Shown: one piece after another, positions 25,927 to 33,812 of the stretch
How the letters are laid out: every line of letters starts with the position of its first letter
Position numbering within the stretch: the first letter of the stretch is position 1
From: Streptomyces mirabilis
Lineage (GTDB): Bacteria > Actinomycetota > Actinomycetes > Streptomycetales > Streptomycetaceae
NCBI RefSeq assembly: GCF_039503195.1
Contig: NZ_JBCJKP010000001.1
Location: 3,224,001-3,288,000, forward strand
DNA: 64,000 nucleotides
Direction: 5' to 3'
Position numbers and translations under genes: made by a program
The notes under the pieces: generated by a model
What the model was told of the DNA's origin: nothing
Seen by the model: the letters and a program-made list of their open reading frames with translations, nothing else
Database searches by the model: none

Positions 25927-25979
25927 TCGGCGTTCCCGCGTGCCGCTTCGCTGTCGGTGGGGCCCGGCATCATGGCCGT

Positions 25980-26978
25980 ATGCGTGCTGCCCGCCTGATC
26001 AAGATGGTGCTGCTGCTCCAGTCACGGCCGTCGATGACCGCCGGCGAGCTGGCGCGGGAGCTCGAGGTGTCCGAACGGACGATCACGCGGGACGCCCAGG
26101 CGCTGTCGGAGGCGGGCGTTCCGGTGTACGCGGACCGGGGCAGGGCCGGGGGCTACCGCCTGATCGGCGGCTACCGCACCCGCCTGACGGGCCTGGCGCG
26201 CACGGAGGCGGAGGCGCTGTTCCTGAGCGGGGTGCCGGGGGCCCTGCGGGACATGGGTCTGGAGGACGCCGCCTCCGCCGCGCGCCTGAAGGTGTCCGCC
26301 GCCCTGCTCCCCTCCCTGCGGGACGCCTCGCGGGCGGCGGGACAGCGGTTCCATCTGGACGCGCCCGCGTGGTTCGACGAGCCCGAGACGCCCGAGCTGC
26401 TGCCCGTGGTCGCGGAGGCGGTCTGGGACGACCGTCGGATCACCGCGGGGTACCGGCGCGGGACCGCCGAGGTCGAGCGGGTCCTCGAACCGTACGGGCT
26501 CGTACTGAAGGCGGGCGTCTGGTACCTGTGCGCGCGGGTGCCCGAGCCCGGGCCGGCCGGGTCCGGCCCCTTCCGGGTCTACCGGATCGACCGCTTCACG
26601 GAGGTGAGGGCCGCCCCGGAGTGCTTCACCCGGGAGGACGGGTTCGACCTGCCCGGGTTCTGGGCGGAGCGGGCCGGGCAGTTCGCACGGTCCATCCTGC
26701 GGGCGGAGGCCGTCGTACGGCTGTCTCCGGAGGGCGTGCGGAGACTCGCGTACGTCGTCGACCCCGCGTCCGCCAGACAGGCGCTGGACGGGTGCGGTGA
26801 CCCCGACGGGCGGGGCTGGGTGACGGTCACTCTCCCCGTCGAGTCCGAGGAGGTCGCCCATGGGCAACTGACGGGGCTCGGGCCGGAGGTGGAGGTGCTC
26901 TCGCCGGCGGCGCTGCGGGAGCGATTCGCGGGGGACGCGGTGCGGCTGGCGGCGCTGTACCGGGAAAACGCCTCGTAG
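25980..26978 (+). CDS. WYL-domain transcriptional regulator
   Basis: DeoR-like regulator of 332 residues. An N-terminal HTH_11 winged helix (about 1-60: LIKMVLLLQSRPSMTAGELARELEVSERTITRDAQAL) is followed by RGRAGGYRLIGGY. The WYL domain (about 140-225) includes VERVLEPYGLVLKAGVWYLCAR and FRVYRIDRF, and a C-terminal WCX region follows. WYL proteins bind nucleic-acid or nucleotide ligands and often act as autoregulated switches. The start is ATG 25980 (MRAARLIKM). It appears monocistronic, and no target is evident. Confidence 0.88.
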   Translation: MRAARLIKMVLLLQSRPSMTAGELARELEVSERTITRDAQALSEAGVPVYADRGRAGGYRLIGGYRTRLTGLARTEAEALFLSGVPGALRDMGLEDAASAARLKVSAALLPSLRDASRAAGQRFHLDAPAWFDEPETPELLPVVAEAVWDDRRITAGYRRGTAEVERVLEPYGLVLKAGVWYLCARVPEPGPAGSGPFRVYRIDRFTEVRAAPECFTREDGFDLPGFWAERAGQFARSILRAEAVVRLSPEGVRRLAYVVDPASARQALDGCGDPDGRGWVTVTLPVESEEVAHGQLTGLGPEVEVLSPAALRERFAGDAVRLAALYRENAS

Positions 26979-27068
26979 CCCGCGGTTTTACCGTCGGCAT
27001 GTGCGTGCATAACAATCTGCGGCACTCCGCGTGCGTCACTCCCGTTCAGGCCCGATGCTGGACCCGTG

Positions 27069-27587
27069 ATGGACGAGACGGAGTTCTGGGAGCTGGTGGA
27101 CACGACCCGCGAGGCCGTCGAGGGCGACCCCGAGGACCACGCCGACCTGCTCGTCGAACGGCTCGTCCAGCTGGACCCGGACGCCGTGCTCGACTTCGCC
27201 CGTCACTTCGAGGCCCGCTACAACCGCGCCTACCGCTGGGATCTGTGGGGCGCGGCGTGGGTCCTGCTCGACGGGGTGAGCGACGACGCCTTCGACTTCT
27301 TCCGGTGCTGGCTGATCGGCCAGGGCCGGGAGGTCTTCGAGGGCGCGATGCACGATCCCGACTCGCTCGCCGACCTCCTCGACGACTTCGACGAGGACCT
27401 CGACGGGGACGGTGAGGAGCTCGGGTACGCCGCGGACGAGGCGTACGAGCAGCTGACCGGGGTCGTCGCGCCCGACCTGGGCCTTCCGCCCGCGTCGCCC
27501 GAGCCGGAGGGTACGCCGCTCGACTTCGAGAACGAGTCCGTGCTGGCCGAGCGCTATCCCAAGCTGTGGGAGCGCTTCAGGGACTGA
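27069..27587 (+). CDS. DUF4240 domain protein
   Basis: Acidic soluble protein of 172 residues: MDETEFWELVDTTREAVEGD, then WDLWGAAWVLLDGVSDDAFDFFRCWLIGQGREVFEGAMHDPDSLADL, the DUF4240 signature. A Glu/Asp-rich region follows, ending ENESVLAERYPKLWERFRD. An alternative GTG one codon upstream (27066) is possible. It is related by fold to the WGR/SMI-type accessory proteins, but its function is unknown. Its last 34 bp overlap the end of a small gene on the opposite strand. Confidence 0.85.
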   Translation: MDETEFWELVDTTREAVEGDPEDHADLLVERLVQLDPDAVLDFARHFEARYNRAYRWDLWGAAWVLLDGVSDDAFDFFRCWLIGQGREVFEGAMHDPDSLADLLDDFDEDLDGDGEELGYAADEAYEQLTGVVAPDLGLPPASPEPEGTPLDFENESVLAERYPKLWERFRD

Positions 27588-27850
27588 GGCAACGTGGCGT
27601 ACGGGGTGACGTACGGGAGGCGTGTCTCGTGGTTCTTGTGGCTTTCGTGGTCTTCGTGGTTCTCGTGGACGTGGTGCGGGGGTGCGGCGTTGGCTCGGTC
27701 CAGTGCCGAGGCGGTGGCCGCGGCGGGTCCCACGAGGACCGTCACCACGGCGCAGGCCACGGCCCACGGGGTCCGCAAAGCGGTGTTCCAACCCCGCGCG
27801 CCGGCCGCCTTGTTCGTCTTGCCCGTCTTCTCGGTACGCCTGCTGCTCAT
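27554..27850 (-). CDS. Small secreted His-rich protein (98 aa)
   Basis: Predicted secreted peptide. MSSRRTEKTGKTNKAAGARG gives a basic N-region, TPWAVACAVVTVLVGPAAATASA a hydrophobic core and cleavage site. The mature part contains HHVHENHEDHESHKNHE, seven His alternating with acidic residues. A GGAGG ribosome site lies eight bases before ATG 27850, and codons are G/C-ending, supporting a real gene. The His/Glu/Asp cluster suggests metal binding (inference). It converges on and overlaps the DUF4240 gene by 34 bp. I know no family name. Confidence 0.55.
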   Translation of the reverse strand: MSSRRTEKTGKTNKAAGARGWNTALRTPWAVACAVVTVLVGPAAATASALDRANAAPPHHVHENHEDHESHKNHETRLPYVTPYATLPQSLKRSHSLG

Positions 27851-27945
27851 CTTCCCCACCTCCGGTCGGCTGCTACGGGAAGAACGCTAGGGAGGGCCAA
27901 TCTGAGACACCGTTGCCTCGACTGTGCCCTGTCTGTGAACACGTT

Positions 27946-28385
27946 TCTCGCCCCCGCCGCCCCTACCCGTCCCATCCTCAACCTGGGGGCTCCGCCCCCA
28001 GCCCCCCATCGGACTGAACGGCCTCGTCCTCAATCGCCGGACAGGCTAGAGATGCGCGCCAGCGCCCTCGAGGGTCGCGGGGAACTGCGCGCCCAGCCTC
28101 CACGGGCCGTCGGGCGGGCACGGGATGCGGAGCGAAGCCCCCGCCCCAGGGGCGCGGGGAACTGCGCGAACGGCGCCCGCCGGGCCGCGGTCGAAGAACT
28201 GCCGGCGGCCGGGGATGCGGGGCGCAGCCCCGTTCTAGGGGAGCGGGGAACTGCGCGACCAGCCCCCACCGGGCCCGCAGCCAAACGAATCCGGGTGGGC
28301 GGGGAATGCGGGGCGCGGCCCCCGCCCCAGGGGCCGGGGGAACTGTGCGAGCGGCGCCCGTCGGCCGGCGGGCGAAGTGCGCCGG
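27946..28385. repeat. Array of four dispersed intergenic repeat copies
   Basis: About 440 bp without a supported gene. It opens with CTCGCCCCCGCCGCCCCTAC and CGTCCTCAATCGCCGGACAG, then has four diverged copies of the GGGGAACTGCGCG..CAGCC element starting near 28076, 28146, 28237 and 28326. It separates the PGRP gene from the small His-rich gene. This is the densest cluster of this repeat in the window. Confidence 0.8.
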
Positions 28386-28390
28386 CGGGG

Positions 28391-29203
28391 TCAGCGGCCC
28401 TGGAGGTGGGCGGCTCGGGAGCGGATTCGGGGGAGTTGGGACGCCAGCGCGGCGCCCGGACAGTTGGTCATGAAGCCCGCGTCGTGGCCGGCCAGCGTGG
28501 GCAGCACCGCACTCGTACCGGCGGTGTAACGGCTGAGGTCGTTGCTGGAGACGAGCCGCACCGTGGCACGGGGATCCACGTCGGACAGCCCCAGCTTCCA
28601 CGCCGCCAACGAAGCGATCGCCTCGGTCATCGCCCGCGGCACCGGCGTCCCCGCCCCGAACGTACCGATGGCCGCGATCCCCGCGGTGCCATGGTTGAAC
28701 CCCTGCGTATGCGCTCCGGTGACGGCCCGGTCGACCCCGCCCGCCCGCCCCTCGTAGATCGTGCCGCAGCGGTCGACGAGGAAGTTGTACCCGATGTCGT
28801 CCCACCGCCGGATGCCGGTCTGACCGGCGTACAGGGAGCGGATGATGCGGGGCACGTCGGCGCACTCGTACGCGTTCGGCGAGTCGGTGTGGTGCACGAA
28901 GACCGCGACGACGTGGTCGTCGTAGCGGGCGGGCGGCTGCGCGTGCGTGCTCCCGGCGTCCAGCCACCGCGACCGAGGCACGATGACCGGTCGCGCCGCG
29001 CGATGCGGACCCGCGGGTAGCGGCGCGGCCACCGACCGCTCGCGCCCGACGACCCTCCGGTCGCCCCCCACCGCACACACCACCAGCGCGAGCACGGCGA
29101 GCAGACCGGGCACGCACCCGAGCGCGACGACGGTGGCACGCCGCGCCCACACCCTCCGCGCGAGCCGCGTCCGGACCCCCCGCGCCTTTCGGAAGACACG
29201 CAT
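28391..29203 (-). CDS. Peptidoglycan recognition protein / N-acetylmuramoyl-L-alanine amidase
   Basis: Exported PGRP/amidase_2 protein of 270 residues. A basic N-terminus and hydrophobic segment (ATVVALGCVPGLLAVLALVVC) act as signal or anchor. The amidase domain has VAVFVHHTDSPNAYEC (zinc His), DIGYNFLVDRCGTIYEGRAGG, GAHTQGFNHGTAGIAAIG and GHDAGFMTNCPG (second His and Cys zinc ligands), so the catalytic site looks intact. It should cleave the lactyl-amide bond between N-acetylmuramic acid and L-Ala. AGGGTGG precedes ATG 29203. It is divergent from a MarP-like protease gene 187 bp away. Confidence 0.9.
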   Translation of the reverse strand: MRVFRKARGVRTRLARRVWARRATVVALGCVPGLLAVLALVVCAVGGDRRVVGRERSVAAPLPAGPHRAARPVIVPRSRWLDAGSTHAQPPARYDDHVVAVFVHHTDSPNAYECADVPRIIRSLYAGQTGIRRWDDIGYNFLVDRCGTIYEGRAGGVDRAVTGAHTQGFNHGTAGIAAIGTFGAGTPVPRAMTEAIASLAAWKLGLSDVDPRATVRLVSSNDLSRYTAGTSAVLPTLAGHDAGFMTNCPGAALASQLPRIRSRAAHLQGR

Positions 29204-29249
29204 GGAGCCACCCTGACCCGGTTCCGATCCCCCCGCGATGTGTGCTGTG

Positions 29250-29334
29250 CCACCTGGTGGAACCATCGTCCTGGTCCGGGACGTTTTTACAGGTCCACGC
29301 ACGCGTGGCCGTTTCCCGGCTCCACGCGCGCGTG
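29250..29334. promoter_or_regulatory. Three palindromes in the PGRP/MarP divergent region
   Basis: CCACCTGGTGG (29250-29260), CCACGCACGCGTGG (29295-29308) and CACGCGCGCGTG (29323-29334). The last two share TCCACGC-RC-GCGTG and lie 27 bp apart. They occupy the 187-bp gap between two divergent envelope genes and are candidate operators. Confidence 0.4.
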
Positions 29335-29390
29335 CCTGATCACTGGGCCTGCCCCACGCGTACTAAGGGGCCCAAGAGAAAGGCGGCTCC

Positions 29391-30575
29391 GTGGACCTGC
29401 TCGACATCCTGCTGTTGCTGGTGATCCTTGCTTACGCGGCGTCCGGCTACCGGCGCGGGCTGGTAGCCGGCTGTGTCTCGCTCGCCGGGTTCGTGGGCGG
29501 CGCCGTCATCGGCGTATGGGTGCTGCCGTGGATGATGGACCTGGTGACGGCGGGGACGTCGGCGGCGACGGTGACGGCCGTGCTGACGGTGCTGGTACCC
29601 GCCGTGGTGGGCCACGAGCTGGCGGGCCGGCTGGCGCTGAAGCTGCGCCGCGAACTGGACCAGGGGCCGCTGCGGGTGGCCGACGGGGTCGGCGGAGCGG
29701 CGGCGAACACGGTGGCGGTGCTGCTGGTGGCCTGGGTCGCCGCGAGCGTCCTGGGAGCCTCCTCGTCCACCCTCATCACCCAGTCGATCCGCAACTCCGC
29801 GCTGCTGGGCGCCGTACAGACGGCGATGCCGGACACCACGCCCACCTGGTTCTCGCGGGCCACCTCGGCGCTGACGGAGGCGGGCTTCCCGCAGGTCTTC
29901 AACCCGTTCGAGAACGAGCCGACGGCGGGTGTCGCGAAGCCCTCCGGCGACAGCGTCACCGCGGCGGCGACGAGCGCCGCCAAGCGCAGCACGGTGAAGA
30001 TCGAGGGCGCCGCGGGCAACCAGGGCCGGGAGGGCAGCGGGTTCGCGTACGCGGCGCAGCACGTGATGACCAACGCCCACGTGGTGGCGGGCATCGACAA
30101 CCCGACCGTGCGGGTGGGCGGTGTGGGCCGTGTGTACTCGGCGCGGGTGGTGTTCTTCGACCCGCGCAAGGACGTCGCGGTCCTGTACGTGCCGGACCTC
30201 AGGGTCCCCCTCCTGCGTTTCGACGACAGCGCCAAGCGCGGCGACTCGGCGGTCGTCGCGGGCTATCCGCAGGACGGTGGTCTGGATCTCCAGGCGGCCA
30301 CGGTCGCAGGCCGGATCAACGCGCGGGGCCAGAACATCTACAACTCGAGCATGGTCACCCGGGAGATCTACTCGGTCCGCTCCACCGTCCGCCCCGGCAA
30401 CTCCGGCGGCCCGCTCCTCACCACCGGCGGCAGGGTGTACGGCGTCGTGTTCGCCCGCTCGACCTCGGACAACGAGACGGGTTACGTCCTGACGGCCGAC
30501 GAGGTCGCGGGCGACGCCCAGCGCGCGGCGGCCGCGACGACACCGGTGGACACGGGTGACCTGATCACCTCGTAG
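29391..30575 (+). CDS. MarP-like membrane serine protease
   Basis: Protein of 394 residues with an N-terminal CvpA-type four-helix membrane domain (about 1-150, DLLDILLLLVILAYAASGYRRG) and an extracytoplasmic trypsin-like domain. The catalytic residues are His230 (MTNAHVVAG), Asp261 (DVAVLYV) and Ser338 (RPGNSGGPLL). This is the MarP architecture; in Mycobacterium tuberculosis MarP protects against acid and oxidative stress and processes a peptidoglycan hydrolase. There is no PDZ domain. The start is GTG 29391 with AGAAAGGCGG upstream. The divergent PGRP amidase is a plausible substrate, which is an inference. Confidence 0.92.
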   Translation: MDLLDILLLLVILAYAASGYRRGLVAGCVSLAGFVGGAVIGVWVLPWMMDLVTAGTSAATVTAVLTVLVPAVVGHELAGRLALKLRRELDQGPLRVADGVGGAAANTVAVLLVAWVAASVLGASSSTLITQSIRNSALLGAVQTAMPDTTPTWFSRATSALTEAGFPQVFNPFENEPTAGVAKPSGDSVTAAATSAAKRSTVKIEGAAGNQGREGSGFAYAAQHVMTNAHVVAGIDNPTVRVGGVGRVYSARVVFFDPRKDVAVLYVPDLRVPLLRFDDSAKRGDSAVVAGYPQDGGLDLQAATVAGRINARGQNIYNSSMVTREIYSVRSTVRPGNSGGPLLTTGGRVYGVVFARSTSDNETGYVLTADEVAGDAQRAAAATTPVDTGDLITS

Positions 30576-30576
30576 C

Positions 30577-31065
30577 TCAGAGAAAGCGGCCCATGAACAC
30601 GTCGTCGACGTACTGGCCGTCGAGCAGGAACTCCTCGGGCAGGACGCCCTCCACCTGGAAGCCCTCGGACTCGTACAGCTTCCGTGCCGGGGCGTTGTGC
30701 CCGAGGACGCGCAGCGTGATCCGTCGGGCGCCCTGCCGTCGGGCCCCGTCCATCACGGCCCGCAGCAGCTCTCGTCCTACGCCCGCGCGGCGCGCCTCCT
30801 CGGCGACGACAAGTCCCTGGATCTGCCGGACGTGGGAGTTGCAGGCGAGGGGCGTGGGATAGCCCAGCCGGATGTAGCCGACGAGGACGCCGTCGAGTTC
30901 GGCGACGTGGTGGTCCCGGGGGCCGAACCGCTCGTTGTAGAAGGGTTCGTACGGCGGCTGGGGGCGCGGCATGACGGCGTGCTGGGTCGACCAGGTGACA
31001 CGGTCGAGACGGCCGAGCGCGTCCTCGTCGTCGAGGGTGGCGATGCGTATGTGCGGTACCGGCAT
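30577..31065 (-). CDS. GNAT-family N-acetyltransferase
   Basis: Soluble acetyltransferase of 162 residues. The acetyl-CoA site is QGLVVAEEARRAGVGRELLRAVMDGARRQGARRITLRVLGHNAPARKLYESEGF, the classical GNAT motif A (RxxGxG/A) and motif B. The start is ATG 31065 (MPVPHIRIATLDDED); GTG 31074 is possible. Its stop lies one base after the stop of the convergent MarP-like gene. The substrate is unknown; proteins of this type often acetylate amino groups of small molecules or protein N-termini. Confidence 0.88.
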   Translation of the reverse strand: MPVPHIRIATLDDEDALGRLDRVTWSTQHAVMPRPQPPYEPFYNERFGPRDHHVAELDGVLVGYIRLGYPTPLACNSHVRQIQGLVVAEEARRAGVGRELLRAVMDGARRQGARRITLRVLGHNAPARKLYESEGFQVEGVLPEEFLLDGQYVDDVFMGRFL

Positions 31066-31136
31066 GAAGGTCACTTTACGGCGGCCCCGCGCAGTTCCGT
31101 CCGGTACTTTCCCGGCGCGCGCGGCAGGATGGGCGC

Positions 31137-32063
31137 ATGAACGACTCACCGCTCGCCCCGGATTCCCGTAGGTCCCGTGTCGCGATCGCCGGCGCGTCCG
31201 GCCTGATCGGTTCGGCACTGACGCGCTCCCTGACCGCGGACGGACACGAGGTGGTCCGCCTCGTACGGCGTGCGCCCCGCGGGAAGGACGAGGTGCGGTG
31301 GGATCCGGACGGGCAACGGATGGACGCCGCGGGGCTCGCCGGGTGCGCGGCGGTCGTCAATCTCGCGGGGGCGGGGGTCGCTTCGCAGCGGTGGACGGAG
31401 GCGTACAAGCGGAAGATCCTGGACAGCCGGGTGCGCGGGACGGCGACGCTGGCCACGGCGGTGGCCTCCCTCGACGAGCGGCCACGGGTGTTCGTCAACG
31501 GGAGTGCGATCGGGTTCTACGGCGAGACGGGCGACCGGGTGGTGGACGAGTCGGCACCGCCCGGGGAGGGATTCCTTCCCTCCGTGTGCGTGGCGTGGGA
31601 GGGGGCGGCGGCACCGGCGCGGGAGGCGGGTGTCCGTACCGTCTTCGCCCGTACGGGGCTGGTGGTGGCCCGTGAGGGCGGGGCGTGGGGGAAGCTCTTT
31701 CCGCTCTTCAAAGCGGGGCTCGGTGGGCGGATGGGGGACGGCCGCCAGTACTGGAGCTACATCTCCCTGCATGACGAGGTGGCCGCGATCCGGCATCTCA
31801 TCGACACGTCGTCGCTGTCCGGGCCGGTGAACCTCACCGCGCCGACGCCCCTCACCAACCGGGAGATCACCGAGGCGATGGGGCGCGTCCTGCATCGGCC
31901 CACCGTCTTCCCCACCCCGGCTCCTCTCCTGCGCCTCGCCCTCGGCGGCATGTCCGGCGACATCCTGGGCAGCCAACGCGTCCGCCCCACCCGCCTGCTG
32001 TCCTCCGGCTTCACCTTCGCCTTCCCGTCGATCGAGGGAGCGTTGCGAGCGGCGCTGCACTGA
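31137..32063 (+). CDS. TIGR01777-family SDR oxidoreductase
   Basis: Atypical short-chain dehydrogenase/epimerase of 308 residues. It shows the NAD(P) site VAIAGASGLIGSALTRSL, VVNLAGAGVASQRWTEAYKRKILDSRVRGTATLA, FVNGSAIGFYG and a C-terminal DUF1731 region (LRLALGGMSGDILGSQRVRPTRLLSSGFTFAFPSIEGAL). This layout is the TIGR01777 (YfcH) family. The reaction is unknown. It is transcribed divergently from the GNAT gene with 71 bp between. A dispersed repeat follows. Confidence 0.92.
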   Translation: MNDSPLAPDSRRSRVAIAGASGLIGSALTRSLTADGHEVVRLVRRAPRGKDEVRWDPDGQRMDAAGLAGCAAVVNLAGAGVASQRWTEAYKRKILDSRVRGTATLATAVASLDERPRVFVNGSAIGFYGETGDRVVDESAPPGEGFLPSVCVAWEGAAAPAREAGVRTVFARTGLVVAREGGAWGKLFPLFKAGLGGRMGDGRQYWSYISLHDEVAAIRHLIDTSSLSGPVNLTAPTPLTNREITEAMGRVLHRPTVFPTPAPLLRLALGGMSGDILGSQRVRPTRLLSSGFTFAFPSIEGALRAALH

Positions 32064-32067
32064 AGAA

Positions 32068-32315
32068 CGTTCCTCGCCGCCGCCCCTGCCCGTCCCTTCC
32101 CCCCATGGGGGCTCCGCCCCTGAACCCCCGACCGGCCTCATCCTCAAACGCCGGACGGGCTGAAGGCTCTCAGGGGCACGGGGAACTGCTCGAGCAACCC
32201 CCACCGGCCCGCAGTCGAACCAGTCCGGGCGCCCGGGGATGCGGGGCGGGGCCCCGCCCCAGGGGCGCGGGGAGCTGCGCGAACGGCCCCCGCTCACCCG
32301 CGGACGAAGAATCCG
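32068..32315. repeat. Dispersed intergenic repeat (two copies)
   Basis: Contains GGGGCTCCGCCCCTGAACCC, CATCCTCAAACGCCGGACGG and two copies of the core, GGGGAACTGCTCGAGCAACC and GGGGAGCTGCGCGAACGGCC. It fills the 395-bp space before the FAD oxidoreductase gene. No coding support. Confidence 0.8.
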
Positions 32316-32458
32316 TGCACCCCCATGCGACCGTGCACGCCCGACGCGCGACTGTCCACGGCCCCGGACGCACCTACCCTCGACCCGAACTCGGGTATCC
32401 CCAGGGCAGGTTGGGGGCATGACGTTCCCACCGGCCGCGCAACCTCGAGGAGGGGTAC

Positions 32459-33811
32459 GTGCTAGAGCCCGTAAGCAAGGCGGACGTGGACGTCGTCATC
32501 GTCGGGGCCGGAGCCGCGGGACTCGCGGCCGCCCAGCACCTGGCCAGGGCAGGCCTCACGACGAAGGTTCTGGAGGTCGCCCCCACCGTGGGCGGCCGCA
32601 TGACGACGGAGAAGGTGGACGGCTTCCGGCTCGACCGCATCGGTCGGCTCCTGTCCACGTCGTACCCCGAACTGCACCGCACCCCGGGCCTGAACACCCT
32701 GGCCCTGCGCCCGTTCTCCCCGGGCGTGCTGCTGCACAGCGACGGCCGTCACCACCGAGCCGCCGCCCCCACCACCCCCCGGAGCGCAAGGGGCGCACTC
32801 ACCGCAGCACGCGCCCTCGCGAGCGCCCCCCGTCTCCCCCGGAGCCAGTCCTCCCGCCCCGGCCCCCTCGGCGGCCACCTCGACCAGACCCGGCTGGCCA
32901 CCGCCCTCGCCCGCCTCGCCGTCACACCACCCGAACGCCTCCTCACCCGCCCCGACCTCCCCACCGCACAGGCGCTGACCACCCGTGGTCTGCCGCCCCG
33001 CGCGGTCGACGGTTTTCTGCGCCCCCTGCTCGCCGCACTCCTGTGCGACCCGGCCCTCACCACCTCCAGCCGCGCCGCCGACCTGGCCCTGCATTCGTTC
33101 GCGTCGGGGCGGCTGTGTCTGCCGGAGGGCGGCGCGGACACCCTGCCGGAGCTCCTGGCGGCCTCCCTGCCCCCGGGCACCGTCCACACCGGCGTCGAGG
33201 TCACTGCGGTCTCCACGACCACCGTGACGACGAAGGACCACGGCGAACTCAGCTGCCGGGCCATCCTGCTGGCGACCGGAGCCCGCGCCGCGGCCCGGCT
33301 GCTGCCCGGTCTGCGCGTCCCGGCCTTCCATCCGGTGACGGTCCTGCACCACACCACGGACGAGCCGCCGTTGACCGACCCGGCCCTGCTGCTGGACGCC
33401 GACCGGAGCGGCCCGGTGGCGCAGACCGCGGTCATCAGCCAGGTCGACCCTTCCCGCGCCCCCGCCGGACGGGCGCTCGTCTCCTCGACGGTGCTGGGCA
33501 CTCCCCCGGCCGCCGCCCATCTGGACACCGCGGTCCGCGCCCAACTGGCCCGTCTCTACGGCACGTCGACGACCCGCTGGGAACTCCTCGCGGTCCACCA
33601 CACCCGTGACGCGGTCCCCGCGATGCCCCCGCCGCACGACCTGCGCCGTCCTGTGCGCCTCCTGGCGGGCCTGTACGTCTGCGGGGACCACCGGGACACC
33701 GGCACGGTCCAGGGCGCCCTGCATTCGGGCCGCCGGGCCGCCCACGCCCTCCTGATGGACCTGGACGCCCGTCCGGCCGCGACGGAGGAGCCTCTGGAAA
33801 CGGCGGCCTGA
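32459..33811 (+). CDS. FAD-dependent amine oxidase-like oxidoreductase
   Basis: Flavoprotein of 450 residues. The N-terminal dinucleotide site VDVVIVGAGAAGLAAAQHLARAG is followed by LEVAPTVGGRMTTEKVDGFRLD, the GG-R motif of the amine oxidase/phytoene desaturase group. The C-terminal FAD motif is AGLYVCGDHRDTGTVQGALHSGRRAAHALL. The middle is Pro/Ala-rich. Substrate unknown. The start is GTG 32459 with GAGGAGGGG just upstream. The gene converges on the next regulator with one base between stop codons. Confidence 0.88.
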   Translation: MLEPVSKADVDVVIVGAGAAGLAAAQHLARAGLTTKVLEVAPTVGGRMTTEKVDGFRLDRIGRLLSTSYPELHRTPGLNTLALRPFSPGVLLHSDGRHHRAAAPTTPRSARGALTAARALASAPRLPRSQSSRPGPLGGHLDQTRLATALARLAVTPPERLLTRPDLPTAQALTTRGLPPRAVDGFLRPLLAALLCDPALTTSSRAADLALHSFASGRLCLPEGGADTLPELLAASLPPGTVHTGVEVTAVSTTTVTTKDHGELSCRAILLATGARAAARLLPGLRVPAFHPVTVLHHTTDEPPLTDPALLLDADRSGPVAQTAVISQVDPSRAPAGRALVSSTVLGTPPAAAHLDTAVRAQLARLYGTSTTRWELLAVHHTRDAVPAMPPPHDLRRPVRLLAGLYVCGDHRDTGTVQGALHSGRRAAHALLMDLDARPAATEEPLETAA

Positions 33812-33812
33812 G

